A stretch of DNA of 12,875 nucleotides from Ruminococcaceae bacterium UBA6857 (GTDB lineage Bacteria > Bacillota > Clostridia > Oscillospirales > Acutalibacteraceae). The notes beneath the pieces were generated by a model that saw only the letters and a program-made list of their open reading frames with translations, made no database searches and had not been told where the DNA came from. The stretch is taken from positions 488-13,362 of the forward strand of contig DKDD01000199.1 of NCBI GenBank assembly GCA_002451715.1, written 5' to 3'. The position numbers were made by a program, and so were the translations under genes. Below are positions 6,558 through 12,875 of this stretch, piece by piece (the stretch's first letter is position 1; the number at the start of each line of letters is the position of its first letter).

Positions 6558-7841
6558 TTGAGCGACTACGGTTTCAACACAAAATGTCTCCATGCGGGAT
6601 ACAGCCCGAAAAACGGTGAACCGCGGGTTCTTCCGATCGTTCAAAGCACAACATATAAATATGATTCAAGCGAAGAAATGGGACGGCTGTTCGACCTTGA
6701 AGAAAGCGGATATTTCTATACCCGCCTTGCAAACCCGACGAACGATGCCGTTGCCGCAAAGCTTGCTTCGCTCGAAGGCGGCGTCGGTGCGGTGCTGACT
6801 TCTTCGGGTCAGGCGGCAAATTTCTTCGCTGTTTTTAACATTGCCGGCGCAGGCGACCATGTTGTTGCGTCGAGCGCGATTTACGGCGGAACATTCAACC
6901 TTTTCAACGTCACGATGAGAAAACTCGGCGTTGACTTCACTTTTGTTTCGCCCGACTGCACAAAAGAAGAACTTGACGCCGCTTTCAAAGAAAACACAAA
7001 AGCCGTTTTCGGCGAAACGCTTTCAAATCCGTCGCTCAATGTTTTTGACATTGAAAAGTTTGCTTCTGCGGCTCACGAACACGGCGTGCCGCTTATTGTT
7101 GACAACACTTTTCCCACCCCGGTCAACTGCCGCCCATTCCTTTTTGGTGCAGACATTGTTACCCATTCTACAACGAAATATCTTGACGGCCACGCAACCT
7201 CCGTCGGCGGCGCGGTTGTTGACAGCGGCAACTTCGATTGGGAAAAAAGCGGAAAGTTTTCTTGTCTCACAACGCCTGATGAATCCTATCACGGCGTTGT
7301 TTACACCGAAAAATTCGGAAAACTTGCCTATATTCAAAAGTGCGTTGCCCAGGTTATGCGCGACCTCGGTTCGATTCCAGCTGCGATGAATTCGTTTCTT
7401 CTGAATCTCGGAATGGAAACGCTCCCGCTTCGTGTTGAACGTCATTGCGAAAATGCGCTTGCCGTTGCAAAGCACCTTAAAGAAAGCGAATATGTTTCGT
7501 GGGTATCCTATCCGTCGCTTGAGGGAGACAGCCAGTTTGAAAAAGCGAAAAAGTATATGCCGAACGGCACTTGCGGTGTTGTTTCTTTCGGCGTTAAAGG
7601 TGGAAGAGCGGCGGCAACAAAATTCATGGATTCTTTGAAACTTGCTTCAATTGTTACCCATGTTGCGGACTGCCGCACCTGCGTTTTGCACCCGGCTTCA
7701 ACAACGCACCGCCAGCTGACTGACTCGCAGCTTGAAGAATGCGGAGTAAAAAGCGACCTTATCCGCCTTTCGGTCGGAATCGAAAACGTCGAAGATATTA
7801 TTGAAGATATTGATCAGGCACTCAAAACCGCCTGTGAATAA
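6558..7841 (+). CDS. metY: O-acetylhomoserine sulfhydrylase (PLP-dependent, Cys/Met metabolism)
   Basis: A 427-residue Cys/Met-metabolism PLP enzyme. It converts O-acetyl-L-homoserine plus sulfide to L-homocysteine and acetate for methionine synthesis, in the cytoplasm. Seen: YTRLANPT (54-61, phosphate-binding arm), SSGQAAN (82-88), Asp182 in VDNTFPTP and the PLP lysine Lys207 in HSTTKYLDGH. The insert with SCLTTPDESYHGVVY (about 235-250) and the length of 427, rather than about 380, fit the O-acetylhomoserine aminocarboxypropyltransferase branch rather than MetB/MetC. Start: TTG at 6558 is the only in-frame start near the 5' end; upstream in-frame codons are TGT GTA GGT. AGGA lies 12 nt before it, rather far. 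The gap to ychF is 57 nt and shows no terminator, so read-through is likely. Confidence 0.93.
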   Translation: MSDYGFNTKCLHAGYSPKNGEPRVLPIVQSTTYKYDSSEEMGRLFDLEESGYFYTRLANPTNDAVAAKLASLEGGVGAVLTSSGQAANFFAVFNIAGAGDHVVASSAIYGGTFNLFNVTMRKLGVDFTFVSPDCTKEELDAAFKENTKAVFGETLSNPSLNVFDIEKFASAAHEHGVPLIVDNTFPTPVNCRPFLFGADIVTHSTTKYLDGHATSVGGAVVDSGNFDWEKSGKFSCLTTPDESYHGVVYTEKFGKLAYIQKCVAQVMRDLGSIPAAMNSFLLNLGMETLPLRVERHCENALAVAKHLKESEYVSWVSYPSLEGDSQFEKAKKYMPNGTCGVVSFGVKGGRAAATKFMDSLKLASIVTHVADCRTCVLHPASTTHRQLTDSQLEECGVKSDLIRLSVGIENVEDIIEDIDQALKTACE

Positions 7842-7898
7842 TAAAAAGAAAAGAAACAAAAAGTATATTAAGAAAGAAAAAATGAGGTTTTTTGAAAG

Positions 7899-8993
7899 AT
7901 GAAACTCGGAATTGTCGGTTTGCCGAATGTCGGCAAAAGTACCCTTTTCAACGCAATCACCAATGCGGGCGCCCAGTCCGCAAACTATCCTTTCTGCACA
8001 ATTGAACCGAATGTCGGCGTTGTTGCCGTTCCCGATTCAAGACTTGATAAGCTTGCAGAAATGTATAATCCCTTGAAGATTACCCCGGCAACGGTTGAAT
8101 TTGTTGACATTGCCGGACTTGTTCGCGGCGCTTCAAAGGGCGAAGGACTCGGAAACAAGTTCCTTTCCCATATCCGCGAAGTTGACGCAATTGTTCACGT
8201 TGTACGCTGTTTTGAAAGCACCGATATCATCCACGTTGACGGTTCGGTTGACGCAAAGCGCGACATTGAAACAATTAATCTTGAACTCATCCTTTCCGAC
8301 CTTGAAATGGTTGAAAGAAGAATCGACAGAACAACAAAAGCCATGAAAGGCGACAAGTCGCTCGCTTCCGAAGTTGCTTTCTTCAAACGTGTTAAAGAAG
8401 CGCTTGAAAACGAAAAACCGGCAAGAAGCGTTGAATGCGACGAAACCGAAAAAGCTCTTCTTGATTCCGCCTGCCTTCTTACGGGCAAAAAAGTTATCTA
8501 TGCCTGCAACATGAGCGAGCAGGACTTTACAAACGGTATTGAAGAAAACGAGAATTACAAAGCCGTTTGCGCTCTTGCGGCGGCAGAGGGCAGTGAGGTT
8601 CTTCCGATTTGCGCCGGACTTGAAGCGGAAATTTCTTCGCTTTCAAAAGAGGATAAGGAAATTTTCCTTGCCGACCTCGGCGTTCAGGAGGGCGGACTCG
8701 ATCTTCTCATCAGAAAGTGCTATCATCTTCTCGGCCTTATTTCGTACCTCACCGCAGGTCAGCCGGAAGTCAGAGCATGGACAATCAAAGAGGGCACCAA
8801 AGCACCGCAAGCCGCCGGAAAGATCCATTCGGACTTTGAACGCGGTTTCATCCGCGCCGAAGTCGTTTCCTATGAAAACCTTATTGAATGCGGCTCCCTT
8901 GCGGCGGCAAGAGAAAAGGGACTTATCCGCTCCGAGGGTAAGGAATATGTTATGAAAGACGGCGACGTTGTTCACTTCCTTTTCAACGTCTGA
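7899..8993 (+). CDS. ychF: Redox-regulated ATPase YchF (Obg-family P-loop protein)
   Basis: A 364-residue cytosolic P-loop protein of the OLA1/YchF group that hydrolyses ATP rather than GTP and associates with ribosomes. Seen: Walker A GLPNVGKS (7-14), G3 DIAGLVRGAS (70-79), NMSE (204-207) in place of the GTP-specifying NKxD, a central coiled-coil insertion (about 125-180), and a C-terminal TGS domain (about 280-364). The TGS part carries the family blocks LTAGQPEVRAWTI and GTKAPQAAGKIHSDFERGFIRAEV. Length and start (MKLGIVGLPNVGKST) are standard. The ribosome site is modest (GAGG 11 nt upstream). The 57-nt purine-rich spacer after metY has no terminator, so it may be co-transcribed with metY. 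A terminator follows at 9045. Confidence 0.97.
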   Translation: MKLGIVGLPNVGKSTLFNAITNAGAQSANYPFCTIEPNVGVVAVPDSRLDKLAEMYNPLKITPATVEFVDIAGLVRGASKGEGLGNKFLSHIREVDAIVHVVRCFESTDIIHVDGSVDAKRDIETINLELILSDLEMVERRIDRTTKAMKGDKSLASEVAFFKRVKEALENEKPARSVECDETEKALLDSACLLTGKKVIYACNMSEQDFTNGIEENENYKAVCALAAAEGSEVLPICAGLEAEISSLSKEDKEIFLADLGVQEGGLDLLIRKCYHLLGLISYLTAGQPEVRAWTIKEGTKAPQAAGKIHSDFERGFIRAEVVSYENLIECGSLAAAREKGLIRSEGKEYVMKDGDVVHFLFNV

Positions 8994-9044
8994 TTCGGAT
9001 TTGGGAAAATACGTTGTCATTTCAGACAAAAATTGAATATTTAG

Positions 9045-9089
9045 GCACTCCGTTTTTGAAAAAATCATTGACAAACGGAGTGCTTTATT
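9045..9089 (+). terminator. Terminator of ychF, overlapping the next promoter
   Basis: A perfect 11-bp stem (GCACTCCGTTT / AAACGGAGTGC, 9045-9055 and 9073-9083) with a 17-nt loop and TTTATTAT after it. The U-tract is interrupted, so it is moderately strong. Its 3' arm contains the end of the -35 box of the lipoprotein promoter. Confidence 0.75.
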
Positions 9090-9096
9090 ATAAAAT
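9068..9096 (+). promoter_or_regulatory. Sigma-A promoter of the lipoprotein gene
   Basis: Consensus TTGACA (9068-9073), a 17-bp spacer and TAAAAT (9091-9096, 5 of 6). The predicted start is near 9103, giving a leader of about 75 nt. Confidence 0.8.
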
Positions 9097-9110
9097 GAAG
9101 ACATAGATAC

Positions 9111-9142
9111 GCCTTGTGTCGGGCTTGACCGGAACACAGGGC
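9111..9142 (+). other. 5' leader hairpin of the lipoprotein mRNA
   Basis: GCCTTGTGT pairs with ACACAGGGC (one U-G). Inside it CGG pairs with CCG around a 6-nt loop, with a two-base bulge on the 3' side, giving a 12-pair hairpin within about 10 nt of the predicted transcript start. It is followed by single-stranded A/U sequence and a strong AAAGGAG. It may protect the 5' end from decay; a ligand-binding role is not supported. Confidence 0.5.
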
Positions 9143-9177
9143 AAAAATCACTTTTTAAAACCAAAGGAGAAAAAACA

Positions 9178-10074
9178 ATGAAAAAGACAGCTCGTATTCT
9201 TGCTCTTGTTCTTTGCCTTGTTCTTTCGGTTTCGGCTCTGTCCGGCTGTACGATCAAGCTGAACATCAACGTTAACAACACCGGAAGTGTTACCCCGGCA
9301 AACAACACAACCGCTGCTCCGGTAACCGCCGCACCGGAAACCACCGCCGTTCCGGCTTCAACCGCTGCTCCGGATGCAACACCGGATGCAAGCAAACCTG
9401 CCGATAAGCCCGCCGACAGCAAGCCTGCCGACAACAAACCCGCTGCCGAACTTTCCTCTTCTTCCTCAAAAGAAGACATCGTTGCGGAATATGTGAAAGT
9501 TTATAACACCACCAAAAAAGCCGGAACATTCACCGGTCACGACACAATGGCTCTCACAAGCGTTCTTATCGACGGAAAAGAAAACAGCATGGTTAAAAGC
9601 CTTGCCGCCGGTATTGTTAAAGCTGACGCAAAGGATATGCAGCTTCCGCCGTATACCGACAGCAACCCCGGTATGGAATGCATGATCACCGCAGCAGACG
9701 TTGCCGAAGCAACATACAAAGACAACGGCGACGGAACCGCAACAATCAAAATCGTTCCGATTTCATGCAAGAACTCAAGAAGATTTGAAGACGCACAGGG
9801 CAAGATGTTCAACGTTATGGAAGACGTTAAGAGCACAGTTGACGGAATCAGCATGATCTCATGGGCAGAAGGCGACACCGATTCAAACGTTGTTCTCACC
9901 TGCGACGGCGGCTATGCCGAAGTTACCTATGACAAGGCAACAAAAATGATGACCGCTGCCGATTACACTCTTATCACTATTGCAGACGTTCAGCACGCTA
10001 ACGTTGCGATTCTCAAGAATAAGAGCGCAACCGCAACCTTTGATTATAAGATGCTCTTCCCCGGAAACGGCTGA
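9178..10074 (+). CDS. Putative membrane-anchored lipoprotein of unknown function
   Basis: A 298-residue secreted lipoprotein. Seen: a signal peptide with charged start (MKKTAR), a hydrophobic stretch to residue 21 and lipobox LSGC with Cys24 as the lipidation site. A Thr/Ala/Pro-rich linker (about 38-80) ends in degenerate KPAD-type units (KPADKPADSKPADNKPA) and a Ser run. From about residue 89 a globular domain of about 205 residues begins (KEDIVAEYVKVYNTTKKAG). It contains DNGDGTATIKI and a C-terminal TLITIADVQHANVAILKNKSATATFDYKMLFPG strand-rich segment. I do not recognise the domain. The linker spaces it from the outer face of the membrane. AAGGAG lies 8 nt before the ATG. It has its own promoter and terminator, so it is monocistronic. 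Near-consensus signals and the leader hairpin suggest strong expression. Confidence 0.85.
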   Translation: MKKTARILALVLCLVLSVSALSGCTIKLNINVNNTGSVTPANNTTAAPVTAAPETTAVPASTAAPDATPDASKPADKPADSKPADNKPAAELSSSSSKEDIVAEYVKVYNTTKKAGTFTGHDTMALTSVLIDGKENSMVKSLAAGIVKADAKDMQLPPYTDSNPGMECMITAADVAEATYKDNGDGTATIKIVPISCKNSRRFEDAQGKMFNVMEDVKSTVDGISMISWAEGDTDSNVVLTCDGGYAEVTYDKATKMMTAADYTLITIADVQHANVAILKNKSATATFDYKMLFPGNG

Positions 10075-10097
10075 TAAAAAATTAACAGCAAACACTT

Positions 10098-10127
10098 CGG
10101 GCGTCCTTTTCGGGCGCCCGTTTTTAT
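10098..10127 (+). terminator. Intrinsic terminator of the lipoprotein gene
   Basis: A GC-rich 9-bp stem (CGGGCGTCC / GGGCGCCCG with one U-G) with a 5-nt loop, followed by TTTTTATA, 24 nt past the stop codon. Confidence 0.95.
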
Positions 10128-10143
10128 ATAACAAAACATCCGC

Positions 10144-10172
10144 TTGACAAAAAGCAATCGGCTGAGTATAAT
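10144..10172 (+). promoter_or_regulatory. Perfect-consensus sigma-A promoter of an orphan small RNA
   Basis: TTGACA (10144-10149), exactly 17 bp, TATAAT (10167-10172). Both boxes match consensus fully. No open reading frame with a ribosome site follows before the terminator at 10230-10262. Confidence 0.9.
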
Positions 10173-10178
10173 ATAAAC

Positions 10179-10262
10179 ATAAAAGGGTGCCGCGATAAGC
10201 GGTTGCTCCGAAATGTTGTGTTATATAAGAAACACCGCCATTCGGACTAGGCGGTGTTTTTT
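10179..10262 (+). ncRNA. Orphan small RNA of about 84 nt
   Basis: Bounded by the consensus promoter and a strong terminator. The 5' half folds as CCGC-GATAA-GCGG (10190-10202) with partial outer pairing of GGG (10185-10187) to CTC (10207-10209). The middle can form GTGTT/AACAC (10218-10222 with 10231-10235), which competes with the terminator stem. The segment AGGGTGCCGCG (10184-10194) resembles the T-box core AGGGTGGTACCGCG with three bases missing from the tRNA-binding bulge. There is no room for a T-box stem I after the predicted start. No function is assigned; a decoy, a 5' attenuator relic or a trans-acting regulator are all possible. Confidence 0.6.
10230..10262 (+). terminator. Terminator of the orphan small RNA
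   Basis: Stem AACACCGCC (10231-10239) with GGCGGTGTT (10250-10258), extendable by one A-U pair, loop of 10 nt, then TTTT ending at 10262. Very stable and directly followed by T-rich sequence. Confidence 0.93.
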
Positions 10263-10277
10263 GCTTGTTTATAAAGT

Positions 10278-10314
10278 AAAAGAACCGCCGCACAATACCT
10301 GCGGCGGTTCTTTT
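10278..10314. terminator. Symmetric, probably bidirectional terminator
   Basis: A perfect 14-bp stem with A-tract and T-tract arms (AAAAGAACCGCCGC / GCGGCGGTTCTTTT) and a 9-nt loop. Transcription from either side would meet a GC stem followed by U residues. It backs up the small-RNA terminator and insulates nifS. The core ACCGCC/GGCGGT is shared with the terminator at 10230. Confidence 0.8.
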
Positions 10315-10437
10315 AATGTCAGATTTAATTTTAAATGTTATTTATAATAAGGCTCAATATAGAAAGCCGAAAGAAAACGGAAAAGAAAAGTTTTCAAAAA
10401 ATTCTTAATTTTTCCGAATAAATTTCCCTTTCTGCGG

Positions 10438-10466
10438 TTGCATATACTTCTTATTTATAGTATAAT
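10438..10466 (+). promoter_or_regulatory. Promoter of the nifS-thiI operon
   Basis: TATAAT (10461-10466) is perfect; the -35 TTGCAT (10438-10443) at 17 bp is weak. The predicted start near 10473 leaves a leader of only about 25 nt. Confidence 0.65.
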
Positions 10467-10498
10467 AAACGGTAACTATGATGAGGGGGTATGCCTGT

Positions 10499-11626
10499 TT
10501 GGAAGCTTATCTTGACAACAGCGCAACAACAAAGCCTTGCGAGGGCGCAAAAAAAAGAATCAACGAAGCGCTCGATTCCCTTTGGGGCAATCCCTCGTCG
10601 CTCCATGATGTCGGCCTTTCCGCCGAAATTTTGCTCGGCGACGCAAGAAAAGCCGTTTCTTCTCTACTTTCCTGCAAGGAAAGCGAGCTTTACTTCACTT
10701 CGGGAGGAACGGAAAGCAACAACATTGCCCTTTTCGGCGCGGCTCACGCAATGAGCAAAAGGGGAAAAAAGCTTGTTGTCTCTTCGGTTGAACACCCGAG
10801 CGTTTCAAGAGTTTTTGACGAACTTGAAAAAGAAGGCTTTGAAGTTGTTCGCCTTCCGGTTGACCGTTTCGGCGTTGTTTCAAAAGAAGCGCTTGAAAAC
10901 GAGGTTGACGAAAGCACTGTCCTTGTCAGCATGATGGCGGTCAACAACGAACTCGGTTCGGTTGAGCCGTTCGAAATGCTTTCAAAGGTTGTCAAAGATA
11001 AACACTCCCCGGCGCTTGTTCACGTTGACGCGGTTCAGGCGTTCGGAAAAATACAGCTGAACGTCAAAAAGCTCGGCGTTGACCTCATGAGCGTCAGCGC
11101 ACACAAAATTCACGGCGTTAAGGGCGCGGGTGCGCTTTTCGTCAAAGACGGCGTTCACCTTGCTCCGCACGTTTTCGGCGGCGGACAGGAAAAAAACGTT
11201 CGCCCTGGGACAGAGCCTCTTCCCGCAATTGCCGCCTTTTACGGCGCGGCAGAAGAAGTCAACATCAAAAAGTCACTTCCATATGTTACTGCGCTTCGCG
11301 ATGAATTTGTGGCTTCGCTTTCAAAAATCGACGGTGTTGTAATCAACAGCGGCGAAAACGCACTGCCGTATATCGTCAACATTTCACTTCCCGGACGTCC
11401 GTCGGAAGCGGTGCTCAACTTCTTTTCTTCAAAAGGGATTTTTGTTTCGGCAGGTTCCGCCTGCGCAAAAGGACACAGAAGTCCCACGCTTACCGCTGCG
11501 GGACTTGAAACCGAACTTGTCAATTCCTCGCTTCGAATCAGCCTTTCAAGGTTCACAACAAAAAAAGAACTTGATTTTTGCCTTGAGGGACTTGAAAGCG
11601 CAATCAAAGCGATTCGCAAAAAGTAA
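10499..11626 (+). CDS. Cysteine desulfurase, NifS/IscS type, sulfur donor for ThiI
   Basis: A 375-residue PLP enzyme that takes sulfur from L-cysteine as an enzyme persulfide, releasing alanine. Seen: MEAYLDNSATTKP (1-13), TSGGTESNN (67-75), VDAVQAFGK (176-184), PLP lysine Lys203 in SAHKIHG, the NVRPGTEP block (233-240), and catalytic Cys322 in SAGSACAKG. Start: the TTG at 10499 lies 9 nt after AGGGGG and gives the standard family N-terminus. ATGs at 10478 and 10481 lie upstream of that ribosome site and would add unmatched residues. The 24-nt gap to thiI shows one operon, which parallels the Bacillus nifZ-thiI pair, where the desulfurase serves tRNA thiolation. Codon use is like the rest of the window (CTT/CTC, GAA). 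A general Fe-S role cannot be excluded, but no iscU-like gene is adjacent. Confidence 0.93.
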   Translation: MEAYLDNSATTKPCEGAKKRINEALDSLWGNPSSLHDVGLSAEILLGDARKAVSSLLSCKESELYFTSGGTESNNIALFGAAHAMSKRGKKLVVSSVEHPSVSRVFDELEKEGFEVVRLPVDRFGVVSKEALENEVDESTVLVSMMAVNNELGSVEPFEMLSKVVKDKHSPALVHVDAVQAFGKIQLNVKKLGVDLMSVSAHKIHGVKGAGALFVKDGVHLAPHVFGGGQEKNVRPGTEPLPAIAAFYGAAEEVNIKKSLPYVTALRDEFVASLSKIDGVVINSGENALPYIVNISLPGRPSEAVLNFFSSKGIFVSAGSACAKGHRSPTLTAAGLETELVNSSLRISLSRFTTKKELDFCLEGLESAIKAIRKK

Positions 11627-11650
11627 AATTATCTCGGAGAGTTAAAATAA

Positions 11651-12841
11651 ATGAAAAAAGTTATTCTCATAAAAAACGGCGAGCTTGTTCTTAAAGGACT
11701 CAACCGTTCAACATTTGAAGATATGCTCATCAAAAATATGCGCCGAAGACTTTCGCCGCTCGGCACATTCAATTTTATAAAAGCGCAGTCAACAATCATT
11801 GCCGAACCGCAGGATGAAGATGTCGACTTTGACGAAGCCGTTGAACGAATTAAGCGTGTTTTCGGAATCGTTGCTTTTTCCGTTGCGGGCGTAACGGAAA
11901 AAGACCTTGAAAAAATTAAGGAAGCCGTTATGGAATTTCTCGGCGACGACCTTCGCTCGGTAAAAACTTTCAAAGTCAACGCAAAACGCAGCGACAAAAA
12001 GTTTCAATATAAATCACCGGAAATCTGCCGCGAAGTCGGTGGATACATCCTTTCAAAAATTCCGTCACTCAAAGTTGACGTTCACAATCCGGAACTTACC
12101 GTTACGGTTGAAGTGCGCGACAAACACGTTTTTGTTCACGGCAACCAAATCAAGGGCGCAGGCGGAATGCCCGTCGGTTCATCGGGAAGAGCGGCACTTC
12201 TCCTTTCCGGCGGAATCGACAGTCCGGTAGCCGGTTATATGATGGCAAAACGCGGAGTCAAGATCGAAGCCGTATATTTTCATGCGCCGCCATACACAAG
12301 TGAGCGCGCAAAGCAGAAAGTCATCGATCTGGCAAAACTGGTAAGTGAGTATGCAGGCGAGATCACCCTTCATATCGTAAACTTTACCGACATTCAGATG
12401 TATATTTATGACAAATGTCCGCACGATGAATTGACGATCATTATGCGCCGTTATATGATGAAGATTGCAGAATATATCGGAAAAGAGACGGGATGTCTGT
12501 CGCTGATCACCGGCGAGAGCGTAGGTCAGGTGGCAAGCCAGACGATGCAGAGCCTGGTGGCAACCAATGCGGTCTGTACGATGCCGGTATTCCGTCCGGT
12601 CATTGCCTTTGATAAGCAGGATATCATCGATATCGCAGAAAAGATCAATACGTTTGAGACGTCGATCCTGCCATACGAAGACTGCTGTACAACCTTTGTG
12701 GCAAAGCACCCGGTCACCAAGCCGGAGCTGGAGCGCATCGAAAAATCCGAGACACATCTTTCCGAAAAAATTGACGAAATGTTTGAGACAGCGGTGTCAA
12801 CACGCGAGATCATAAAGGTTTCCCCAGATTCGGAAGAATAA
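11651..12841 (+). CDS. thiI: tRNA 4-thiouridine synthetase ThiI, with mosaic 3' half
   Basis: A 396-residue enzyme that adenylates U8 of tRNA and inserts sulfur delivered by the cysteine desulfurase to form s4U. Seen: N-terminal ferredoxin-like part (1-60), THUMP domain (about 60-165), PP-loop SGGIDSPVAG (186-195), ITGESVGQVASQT (286-298), and PYEDCCTTF with Cys345/Cys346. It ends without a rhodanese domain, as in Bacillus, so sulfur transfer differs from E. coli ThiI. GGAGAG lies 9 nt before the ATG. Odd: residues 1-190 use only CTT/CTC for Leu (16 of 16) and GAA for 14 of 15 Glu up to residue 206. After about residue 191, 7 of 10 Leu are CTG, 11 of 20 Glu (from residue 207) are GAG, and Val is mostly GTA/GTC/GTG. 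The frame and all motifs are intact, so the protein looks functional. Confidence 0.95.
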   Translation: MKKVILIKNGELVLKGLNRSTFEDMLIKNMRRRLSPLGTFNFIKAQSTIIAEPQDEDVDFDEAVERIKRVFGIVAFSVAGVTEKDLEKIKEAVMEFLGDDLRSVKTFKVNAKRSDKKFQYKSPEICREVGGYILSKIPSLKVDVHNPELTVTVEVRDKHVFVHGNQIKGAGGMPVGSSGRAALLLSGGIDSPVAGYMMAKRGVKIEAVYFHAPPYTSERAKQKVIDLAKLVSEYAGEITLHIVNFTDIQMYIYDKCPHDELTIIMRRYMMKIAEYIGKETGCLSLITGESVGQVASQTMQSLVATNAVCTMPVFRPVIAFDKQDIIDIAEKINTFETSILPYEDCCTTFVAKHPVTKPELERIEKSETHLSEKIDEMFETAVSTREIIKVSPDSEE

Positions 12842-12875
12842 AGAAAAAGAAAAGGGTGGGAGATTTTAAAAGATA
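12220..12875 (+). other. Segment of foreign codon use (recombinant or chimeric)
   Basis: From about 12,210-12,290 to the end of the window the sequence shows codon choices (CTG, GAG, ATC, GTA/GTG, ACG) unlike all other genes here. A short stretch near 12,749-12,781 looks host-like again. After the thiI stop, 34 nt remain and contain GGGTGGGAG, a plausible ribosome site for a gene starting just outside the window. The start of the segment coincides with the most conserved part of thiI (the PP-loop). Confidence 0.6.

Noticed and set aside
9390..9450. Recent DNA tandem duplication in the lipoprotein linker (KPAD units)
   Set aside because: The repeats are degenerate at codon level, so they reflect a low-complexity linker rather than a fresh expansion.
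8643..9479. 278-residue open frame on the minus strand across the end of ychF and the start of the lipoprotein gene
   Set aside because: Crosses a clear terminator and promoter; its Ala/Gly/Val-rich end is the complement of the lipoprotein linker.
10181..10262. A functional T-box riboswitch upstream of nifS
   Set aside because: Only a partial core is present, the TGGN bulge is incomplete, and the promoter leaves no space for stem I. Kept only as a small RNA with T-box-like resemblance.
9883..10293. 136-residue open frame on the minus strand
   Set aside because: Runs through two strong terminators and the lipoprotein 3' end; no homology signal.
12179..12757. 192-residue open frame on the minus strand
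   Set aside because: Antisense to the intact ThiI catalytic domain; open by chance of composition.

Overview
The window looks like chromosome from an anaerobic, spore-forming member of the Clostridia, probably an uncultured gut Oscillospiraceae/Ruminococcaceae-type lineage. The basis is a YlmC/YmxH sporulation protein, an lspA-type lipoprotein with a Thr/Ala/Pro linker, a rhodanese-less ThiI paired with its own cysteine desulfurase, near-consensus sigma-A promoters, and TTG starts placed by strong Shine-Dalgarno sites. The organism assignment is inference. No tRNA, rRNA, insertion sequence or CRISPR array was seen.

Left block (1-2863, minus strand): a two-gene operon encodes a stand-alone NRPS-type condensation protein and, 13 nt downstream, an AMP-forming acyl/aminoacyl ligase that runs off the left edge. 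Upstream lie six TTAACA-like hexamers in direct orientation at 10-11 bp periodicity, the architecture of a PhoP/PhoB-type Pho box. Upstream of that is a short, degenerate GNAT-like gene. The operon may therefore be induced by phosphate starvation and make an acylated small molecule or lipid; this is the most interesting lead on the left.

Middle block: ylmC (plus) converges on a large Ca2+/Mn2+ P-type ATPase gene (minus). The ATPase leader is a clear yybP-ykoY manganese riboswitch with an intrinsic terminator, so the pump is probably a Mn2+ (and Ca2+) exporter switched on by excess Mn2+. Divergent from it, a consensus promoter drives an O-acetylhomoserine sulfhydrylase gene (metY-like), followed by ychF.

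Right block: a Cys-lipoprotein of unknown function has its own promoter (overlapping the ychF terminator) and a strong terminator. A perfect-consensus promoter followed about 80 nt later by a strong terminator marks an orphan small RNA. A second, symmetric terminator follows, then the nifS-like/thiI pair for tRNA 4-thiouridine. MetY, NifS and ThiI all handle sulfur, but MetY is not in the same operon.

The 3' half of thiI (from about 12,220 to its stop at 12,841) has codon use unlike the rest of the window, with CTG for Leu and GAG for Glu. The protein stays in frame and full length. This is either an intragenic recombination with a distantly related (Lachnospiraceae-like) donor or an assembly chimera joined at the conserved PP-loop.

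The two gene-free stretches over 300 nt are 6180-6557 (riboswitch, terminator, two divergent promoters) and 10075-10498 (terminators, small RNA, nifS promoter). I see nothing definite in the A/T-rich part at 10315-10437.
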